Source: Bacteroidota bacterium
Lineage (GTDB): Bacteria; Bacteroidota; Bacteroidia; Bacteroidales; Lentimicrobiaceae
Length of the DNA stretch: 7,382 bases
Assembly (NCBI GenBank): GCA_023434665.1
Contig: JAEYSM010000071.1
Coordinates: 1 to 7,382 of the forward strand
Reading direction: 5' to 3'
Shown: piece by piece, positions 1 to 3,560 of the stretch
Numbering within the stretch: position 1 is the first letter of the stretch
How the letters are laid out: each line of letters opens with the position of its first letter
Translations under genes and position numbers: made by a program
The notes under the pieces: generated by a model
Database searches by the model: none
What the model was told of the DNA's origin: nothing
The model's input: only the letters and a program-made list of their open reading frames with translations

Positions 1-33
1 CTTTATGGCATATTCGCAAGCTTTTGTAAACAT
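1..33 (-). CDS. Rrf2-family transcriptional regulator, N-terminal fragment (runs off the left edge)
   Basis: The minus strand opens with an ATG (complement of 31-33) followed by ten in-frame codons to the window edge, reading MFTKACEYAIK. This is the characteristic start of Bacteroidota Rrf2-family regulators, where the first recognition helix region begins M-[FL]-[ST]-K-x-CEYAI. Rrf2 proteins are small winged-helix DNA-binding repressors; many sense redox or iron-sulfur status, others such as CymR sense sulfur metabolism. The rest of the gene lies outside, so cysteine ligands and subfamily cannot be judged. A TATCTTTG promoter box lies 19 bp upstream and a short purine-rich stretch (AGAAAAG) directly precedes the ATG. 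Eleven residues are little evidence, but motif, promoter spacing and start agree. Confidence 0.7.
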   Translation of the reverse strand, partial: MFTKACEYAIK

Positions 34-52
34 CTTTTCTGATTAAACACTG

Positions 53-60
53 CAAAGATA
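53..60 (-). promoter_or_regulatory. Bacteroidota-type -7 promoter box for the Rrf2-family gene
   Basis: Read on the minus strand, 60-53 is TATCTTTG, a perfect match to the TAnnTTTG -7 element of Bacteroidota housekeeping sigma factors. A TTG at 84-82 (minus strand), 21 bp further upstream, fits the loose -33 element. The box sits 19 bp before the start codon at 33, implying a leader of roughly 12 nt. The surrounding 12-mer CTGCAAAGATAA (50-61) recurs identically at the rlmB promoter (3378-3389). Confidence 0.65.
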
Positions 61-78
61 ATACATAAAATGAATAAA

Positions 79-92
79 GGACAAGTTTGTCC
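79..92. promoter_or_regulatory. Palindromic candidate operator GGACAA-GT-TTGTCC
   Basis: A perfect 6-bp inverted repeat with a 2-bp centre (GGACAA, GT, TTGTCC) overlaps the -33 region of the promoter reading left into the Rrf2-family gene. Dyads of this size at a promoter are typical binding sites for dimeric winged-helix repressors, and Rrf2 proteins often control their own expression. Autoregulation is an inference from position only; no established consensus was matched. Confidence 0.4.
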
Positions 93-117
93 GAATATTT
101 TATTTGAGCCTGATTTC

Positions 118-173
118 GCAGTCAGCAATCAGCAGTCAGCAGTCAGCAGTCAGCAGTCAGCGGTCAATATTCA
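118..173. repeat. Heptamer tandem repeat array A, GCANTCA family
   Basis: Seven consecutive 7-bp units run from 118 to 166: GCAGTCA, GCAATCA, four GCAGTCA and GCGGTCA. A decayed eighth unit, ATATTCA (167-173), follows. The array lies between the Rrf2-family promoter and the Fic-like remnant. The same unit family recurs at 2578-2621 and 3434-3482, and inverted at 3513-3540. It is not in a recognisable gene. Confidence 0.9.
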
Positions 174-183
174 ATGAAAACTT

Positions 184-197
184 TTCTTGGTTCTTTG
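184..197. repeat. TTCTTKG-family heptamers, short copy
   Basis: Two tandem units, TTCTTGG (184-190) and TTCTTTG (191-197), lie just right of array A. They match the five-unit copy at 1788-1822. They form the left boundary of the Fic-like remnant, so the in-frame ATG at 174 belongs to repeat sequence rather than to the original Fic gene. Confidence 0.7.
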
Positions 198-215
198 TTG
201 ACTGTATATACAACT

Positions 216-290
216 CCACGAAAAGCTGCATCAAGATACTTAAAAGAGTTTGAAGAAATTGGTATTGTTGAATCGCAAAAAGTAGGGTGT
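216..290 (+). pseudogene. Remnant of the C-terminal winged-helix region of a Fic-family protein
   Basis: In one plus-strand frame, 216-287 encodes a PRKAASRYLKEFEEIGI segment followed by VESQKVG. This closely resembles the C-terminal helix-turn-helix tail of Bacteroidota Fic proteins, where a pattern like RKTASKYLKELEEIGIL-x-S-x-KVG is common. The Fic catalytic motif (HPFxxGNGR) and everything upstream are absent. The homology stops just before the neighbouring stop codon at 292-294, and the downstream aromatic/Leu tail usual after KVG is lost. Left of 216 the frame runs into heptamer repeats. An open frame 174-362 exists, but its ends are unrelated to the family and its 3' part is antisense to the TlpA-like gene. 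I read it as a decayed scrap left by deletion or rearrangement. Fic enzymes AMPylate target proteins; this fragment cannot. Confidence 0.6.
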
Positions 291-291
291 G

Positions 292-1716
292 TTACAACAG
301 GCTTTCTATTTTTTCAATTATGGTTTTTTTGCTGCTGGGGCGTGGCGCATTGTAATCAATGACATTACCTTCTTTGTCAATCAGGATATAAGTTGGAAAT
401 GCATTGACCCTGAAAACACTTGACAGTACCTTAAATTCTTCGTTGGTGAGCAGATGGTTTTCACCATCTATATCCTTCGTTTTTATAAGCTTTTCCCAGT
501 TTTCGACCGGTGACTGGGCACAGAGGTTCAGAAAGACAACATCTTTGCCAGCCATTTCAATTGATAGTTGCTTTGCATAGGGAATCTCGTATCTGCACGG
601 ACTGCACCATGTGGCGTAAAAGTCGATGTATATGACTTTGCCAAGATGTTTTTGTATGTATTTTTCCAGCACACTCTGCAATTCAATGTCGTTGGAGGCA
701 CTGACTGACTGTTGTTGAGGAGTGCTCTGTTTATTATCATCATTGTATTCTTTCAGATATTCAAGTACCGGTTTTTTATCTATCATGCCTGATATTTGTT
801 CCCATTCCTGCGGGGTAGGCGATATGCCTTCGGATAGGTAGAATCTGGCAACACCCTGTGATATAATCATGTCGCGCATGAATCCTCTACTGATATTGCT
901 AATGTTCCTAAGCAAGGACTGCAGATTGTATTCATCCCTTGTTGCGGTGTCGCCAATAATCTGTGTAACCCCATTTGAAATGTAATTTATGGCAGAAAGT
1001 GATTGAATATCACACCAGTCGTTTATTGCATATTCAGTGTATAATCCGGTAAAGTATCCGGTGGGCATTGTTCTGAGTTTGGAAGGTCTTTCACTATAAT
1101 CGAATCTTTCCATGATCCTTTGGTGCGCGGTTTTAAACCTGAATTCAATGCGAATGGCTGAATTGAGGTCGTGGGGCAATGGTTTGTACAGACAATATTC
1201 ATCGAGGAAAACAAGCTTTATACGTTCTACTTCGGCAGTATAATTGAGCAACTCTTCAGTGGTGTGGGGCGTGGCGTAGTACATATCGGATTCATCCAGA
1301 AGTTTTCCGTGTTTTTTATATAAAGCGTCGTAAAACTCCCTAACAAGGCTGTTGCGGCCGGTTTCACTCTTAATCTTCAGATTTTCACTGACAAAGGAAA
1401 GCTCATATTGTGCACCTGGCTCCAGTAAATGGATGCTATAGTAATTTTCACCAATTTCAAGATGGGCCACATTCAACAACGGATGGGTGAGGTAAATAGT
1501 GAGGTTGAAGCTGCCTGATGAGTCAATGGCAAAGACTTCATCATGAATGATACGGGTAAAATCGAAATAAGTCAGTTTACCTGACTTGGGCATTGGCGAT
1601 ATTTCACTAACCTGTCCTCTGATATTTACCGGTAGTTGGTTTATCGTGTCACCATAGCATTTTGTGAAGTATGACGCTATTATTGCAAGGACTAGTAGGT
1701 AGGTTTTAAGTTTCAT
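292..1716 (-). CDS. Exported TlpA-like thioredoxin-fold protein (thiol-disulfide oxidoreductase)
   Basis: This 474-residue protein starts with a signal peptide (about residues 1-22: basic MKLK, hydrophobic core, probable cleavage after CYG), so it should act in the periplasm. Residues about 30-110 look like the beta-rich N-terminal domain seen in many Bacteroidota TlpA-like proteins. Residues 115-330 are a helical region I cannot assign. A Gln/Ser-rich linker near 330-345 leads to a C-terminal thioredoxin fold with the active site W370-C371-S-P-C374 inside DFYATWCSPC, and a cis-proline P441 in NAFPTYILID. Both active-site cysteines are present, so it is probably redox-active, reducing or isomerising protein disulfides; the substrate is unknown. 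It has its own TACCTTTG promoter box and a dyad at the start of its leader. The upstream minus-strand gene is 205 bp away, so it is probably a single transcription unit. It appears more AT-rich than the addA-like gene. Confidence 0.85.
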   Translation of the reverse strand: MKLKTYLLVLAIIASYFTKCYGDTINQLPVNIRGQVSEISPMPKSGKLTYFDFTRIIHDEVFAIDSSGSFNLTIYLTHPLLNVAHLEIGENYYSIHLLEPGAQYELSFVSENLKIKSETGRNSLVREFYDALYKKHGKLLDESDMYYATPHTTEELLNYTAEVERIKLVFLDEYCLYKPLPHDLNSAIRIEFRFKTAHQRIMERFDYSERPSKLRTMPTGYFTGLYTEYAINDWCDIQSLSAINYISNGVTQIIGDTATRDEYNLQSLLRNISNISRGFMRDMIISQGVARFYLSEGISPTPQEWEQISGMIDKKPVLEYLKEYNDDNKQSTPQQQSVSASNDIELQSVLEKYIQKHLGKVIYIDFYATWCSPCRYEIPYAKQLSIEMAGKDVVFLNLCAQSPVENWEKLIKTKDIDGENHLLTNEEFKVLSSVFRVNAFPTYILIDKEGNVIDYNAPRPSSKKTIIEKIESLL

Positions 1717-1722
1717 CGGTTA

Positions 1723-1747
1723 GGTTGAATTTATTCAGAATTCAACC
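1723..1747. promoter_or_regulatory. Perfect 9-bp inverted repeat at the start of the TlpA-like gene's leader
   Basis: GGTTGAATT (1723-1731) and AATTCAACC (1739-1747) are exact reverse complements around a 7-base loop. The repeat ends on the first base of the -7 box (1747-1754) and stops 6 bp before the start codon, so it covers the expected transcription start and leader. It could be a repressor operator or a 5' mRNA hairpin. It lacks a T-run and lies upstream of the gene, so it is unlikely to be a terminator. Confidence 0.55.
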
Positions 1748-1754
1748 AAAGGTA
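1747..1754 (-). promoter_or_regulatory. Bacteroidota-type -7 promoter box for the TlpA-like gene
   Basis: The minus-strand reading of 1754-1747 is TACCTTTG, matching TAnnTTTG, 30 bp before the start codon at 1716. A TTTC (minus strand of 1773-1776) 18 bp upstream is a weak -33 candidate. The expected start of transcription is near 1741. Confidence 0.6.
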
Positions 1755-1787
1755 TTAAAATCATAAATACATGAAACTATTTTGATG

Positions 1788-1822
1788 TTCTTTGGTTTTT
1801 GTTCTTTGTTCTTGGTTCTTTA
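1788..1822. repeat. TTCTTKG-family heptamer tandem array, five units
   Basis: The units are TTCTTTG, GTTTTTG, TTCTTTG, TTCTTGG and TTCTTTA, all in exact 7-bp phase. TTGATAG (1823-1829) follows in phase and resembles the TTGATAA that precedes array B (2571-2577). The array lies in the AT-rich spacer between the lipoprotein gene and the TlpA-like gene, upstream of the latter's promoter. The two-unit copy at 184-197 belongs to the same family. Confidence 0.8.
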
Positions 1823-1845
1823 TTGATAGCTCGAAATGACAGTTC

Positions 1846-1865
1846 GTACCATATTATGTACCATA
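1846..1865. repeat. Direct repeat GTACCATA, 12-bp period
   Basis: GTACCATA occurs at 1846-1853 and 1858-1865. Nearby, GGGACA occurs at 1878-1883 and 1898-1903, with a short inverted repeat CATATT / AATATG (1882-1887, 1893-1898) between them. These lie in the downstream region of the lipoprotein gene and well upstream of the TlpA-like promoter. There is no recognised function; the spacing could suit regulator half-sites or may be chance in AT-rich DNA. Confidence 0.4.
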
Positions 1866-1921
1866 ATTTGGATTTTTGGGACATATTACAAGAATATGGG
1901 ACAAAATGGACCACGTTTTAA

Positions 1922-2554
1922 TTACTCCCAAACCGGAACGTCGTCTTTATACAGGGTGCGGCCTACTTCTTCGCCTTTCCTGTTGTAGGCGATTTCGTAG
2001 CCGTTGCGTTTGTTGTTTACGTAGGGAACCTGAAGCCTGACTTTGCCGTCGGGGTAGAAGGCTCTCTGGATGCCGGTGCCCATTTCGTATCTGCCTTCGC
2101 CTACTTTCATGCCGTTGAGATCATAGTAGGTCCATGTGCTGTCGTAAAATCCCATGTTATAGCGGCCTTCAATTTTAACCAGCCCGTTATCATAATACAC
2201 CAGGTATTCGCCATGCAGCGAATCTTCATAGAAATTGACCTGTTCGGTGAGCTTTCCCTGCAGGTCCCATCTGCTGGTCAGGCCGTGTTTCTTACCTTCT
2301 TTCCAGTTTTCCTGAAGTTCCTTGGAGCCGCTGTGATACCATCTTATAAGGGTGCCGTGCGGCTGATCATTCAGATAGGGGATCTCTAACTCTTTGCTTC
2401 CGTTGTTGTAAAACCAGACGCTGGTGCCGTTGAGTTTTTTGCCCTTATATTTCTGGATGGATTTGATAGTCCCATCGGGGTAATGGGTCTTCTTCTCTCT
2501 GACGCAGGAGAACGCAATCATGGACAGGATTAACAAGTATATAGTTTTTTTCAC
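1922..2554 (-). CDS. YwqK-type MORN_2-repeat lipoprotein
   Basis: This 210-residue protein begins with MKKTIYLLILSMIAFSC, a short lipoprotein signal whose likely acylated cysteine is C17 (lipobox AFSC, acceptable for Bacteroidota). The following VREKK lacks a clear surface-export signal. From about residue 24 to the end it consists of roughly eight degenerate repeats of 22-25 residues with the pattern W/Y-x-x-x-G-x-x-x-x-E-x-x-Y-x-x-x-x-x-x-G (for example YPDGTIKSIQKYKGKKLNG). This is the MORN_2 / YwqK family. Some members are annotated as the antitoxin YwqK by similarity to a Bacillus immunity locus, but no toxin partner is visible here, and in Bacteroidota such proteins are abundant and mostly uncharacterised. 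The fold is probably an elongated beta-sheet surface for binding. The start lies 66 bp downstream of rlmB on the same strand with no separate promoter box seen, so co-transcription is likely. Confidence 0.85.
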   Translation of the reverse strand: MKKTIYLLILSMIAFSCVREKKTHYPDGTIKSIQKYKGKKLNGTSVWFYNNGSKELEIPYLNDQPHGTLIRWYHSGSKELQENWKEGKKHGLTSRWDLQGKLTEQVNFYEDSLHGEYLVYYDNGLVKIEGRYNMGFYDSTWTYYDLNGMKVGEGRYEMGTGIQRAFYPDGKVRLQVPYVNNKRNGYEIAYNRKGEEVGRTLYKDDVPVWE

Positions 2555-2556
2555 TG

Positions 2557-2570
2557 TTTTGGGTTTTGGG
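2557..2570. repeat. TTTTGGG heptamer duplication
   Basis: Two exact units (2557-2563, 2564-2570) lie immediately upstream of the lipoprotein start. They are in register with the heptamer TTGATAA (2571-2577) and array B (2578 onward). The whole rlmB-lipoprotein gap is therefore one run of 7-bp steps. Confidence 0.6.
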
Positions 2571-2577
2571 TTGATAA

Positions 2578-2621
2578 GCAGTCAGTCGTCAGCATTCAGC
2601 AGTCAGCATTCAGCAGTCAGC
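2578..2621. repeat. Heptamer tandem repeat array B, GCANTCA family
   Basis: There are six units (GCAGTCA, GTCGTCA, GCATTCA, GCAGTCA, GCATTCA, GCAGTCA) plus a terminal GC. The array fills most of the 66-bp gap between rlmB and the lipoprotein gene. Its last base (2621) is also the third base of the rlmB stop codon (TAG on the minus strand), so the array abuts the coding region exactly. Confidence 0.9.
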
Positions 2622-3358
2622 TAAAGGCTATTTTGTTTAACTATTTCAAACAGCACTATCCCTGTGGCCACCGATACGTTGAGTGATGCGATGTCGCCCT
2701 TCATGGGGATGCGTACTATTTCGTCGCTGCGGCTGATGTATTCGCCCGAAACACCGTCTTCTTCCGATCCCATGATAAGTGCTACGGGGCCGGTGAGGTT
2801 GGTTTCGTAATAGGTCTTGTTCCCCTTTTCGGAGACAGCAATGATGCGTAATCCGCTCTCTTTTAGGTATTCGATGGTCTTTTTGAGGTTGTGACTCTTA
2901 TGTACGGGCAGTATGTTTAAGGCTCCTGCCGATGTTTTTACGGCATCGGCATTTACCGGTGCTCCGCCACGATCGGGGATGATGAGTCCGTGAGCTCCTG
3001 CACAGGCAGCACTTCGGGCTATAGCCCCCATATTGCGCACGTCGGTGATCCTGTCGAGGATGACGAATAGCGGGGTTTCGCCACTTTCAAAGACCGACAT
3101 GAGGAGTGTTTCAATGGGCTGGTAGGCGATCTGCGAGATGTAACAGGCAACACCCTGGTGGTTGGCCCTGATGAGCCGGTTCATTTTTTCGGCCGGCACG
3201 TACTGGAAAGGTATCTGGTTTTCGTTGATGAGCTTACGGAGCTCGGGTATCAGTTCGCCTTTAAGGCCATTCTGCAGGAACAGCTTGTCGATTTCCTTGC
3301 CTGCTTTTATGGCTTCGATCACCGGCCTGATGCCATAAATTAAATTGCTGTCTTTCAT
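2621..3358 (-). CDS. rlmB: 23S rRNA (guanosine-2'-O)-methyltransferase RlmB (SpoU/TrmH family)
   Basis: This SPOUT-class enzyme transfers a methyl group from S-adenosylmethionine to the 2'-O of G2251 (E. coli numbering) in the 23S rRNA P-loop. The 245-residue product matches the family's usual length (243 in E. coli). Residues 1-80 form the RNA substrate-binding domain beginning with the typical IYGIRPVIEAI. The catalytic knotted domain shows all three SpoU motifs: LDRITDVRNMGAIARSAACAG with N109; ALIMGSEEDGVS with the G197-S-E-E stretch; and IPMKGDIASLNVSVATG with N227. The ATG at 3358 follows a TATCTTTG promoter box by 22 bp. A paralogous TrmH-family methyltransferase with another target is possible, but the N-terminal domain favours RlmB. 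It is transcribed divergently from the addA-like gene. Confidence 0.92.
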   Translation of the reverse strand: MKDSNLIYGIRPVIEAIKAGKEIDKLFLQNGLKGELIPELRKLINENQIPFQYVPAEKMNRLIRANHQGVACYISQIAYQPIETLLMSVFESGETPLFVILDRITDVRNMGAIARSAACAGAHGLIIPDRGGAPVNADAVKTSAGALNILPVHKSHNLKKTIEYLKESGLRIIAVSEKGNKTYYETNLTGPVALIMGSEEDGVSGEYISRSDEIVRIPMKGDIASLNVSVATGIVLFEIVKQNSL

Positions 3359-3380
3359 TCAGTTTTTTATGATTTGCCTG

Positions 3381-3388
3381 CAAAGATA
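3381..3388 (-). promoter_or_regulatory. Bacteroidota-type -7 promoter box for rlmB
   Basis: The minus-strand reading of 3388-3381 is TATCTTTG, a perfect TAnnTTTG match, 22 bp before the rlmB start codon. A TTTG (minus strand of 3404-3407) lies 15 bp upstream, closer than the usual -33 spacing. The 12-mer CTGCAAAGATAA around it is identical to that at the Rrf2-family promoter. Confidence 0.65.
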
Positions 3389-3413
3389 ACCATAATCGGG
3401 GGGCAAAATCATT

Positions 3414-3421
3414 TATATTTG
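3414..3421 (+). promoter_or_regulatory. Candidate -7 promoter box for the addA-like gene
   Basis: TATATTTG matches TAnnTTTG on the plus strand, 25 bp from the opposed rlmB box, giving a back-to-back promoter arrangement. No TTG was found at the -33 distance, so the call is tentative. If used, transcription would start near 3428 and the addA-like mRNA would have a leader of about 130 nt made largely of heptamer repeats. Confidence 0.4.
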
Positions 3422-3433
3422 CTTCTTGTATCA

Positions 3434-3482
3434 GCAGTCAGCAGTCGGCAATCAGCAATCAGCAGTGAGCCATCAGGAATCA
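3434..3482. repeat. Heptamer tandem repeat array C, GCANTCA family
   Basis: There are seven units in exact phase: GCAGTCA, GCAGTCG, GCAATCA, GCAATCA, GCAGTGA, GCCATCA and GGAATCA. It is more diverged than arrays A and B. It lies in the rlmB/addA divergent intergenic region, 30 bp left of the inverted array D. Confidence 0.85.
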
Positions 3483-3512
3483 GCTTTAAGCTTTCAACAT
3501 CCAATATCCCAC

Positions 3513-3540
3513 TGAATGCTGAATGCTGAGTGCTGACTGC
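3513..3540. repeat. Heptamer array D, inverted orientation of the GCANTCA family
   Basis: There are four units reading TGAATGC, TGAATGC, TGAGTGC and TGACTGC on the plus strand, i.e. GCAGTCA, GCACTCA, GCATTCA and GCATTCA on the minus strand. It is the only array in opposite orientation. Together with array C it can form an imperfect stem around a 30-bp spacer, ending 20 bp before the addA-like start codon. Confidence 0.85.
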
Positions 3541-3560
3541 TATAAAGAAAGAACAGTTTT

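Noticed and set aside
118..173. Array A considered as a CRISPR array
   Set aside because: Units are 7 bp and contiguous with no spacers; CRISPR repeats are about 23-47 bp separated by unique spacers of similar size.
174..362. A 62-codon plus-strand frame considered as an intact small gene
   Set aside because: Its first codons come from heptamer repeat sequence and its last third is antisense to the TlpA-like gene's 3' end; only the middle resembles a Fic tail, so it is treated as a remnant.
1898..1912. GGGACAAAATGGACC considered as a second copy of the Rrf2-type dyad
   Set aside because: Only the left half-site (GGACAA) matches; the right half is not its reverse complement, so there is no palindrome.
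1922..2554. YwqK-like protein considered as the antitoxin of a toxin-antitoxin system
   Set aside because: It carries a lipoprotein signal, so it would leave the cytoplasm, and no small toxin gene lies beside it; the neighbours are rlmB and a TlpA-like gene.
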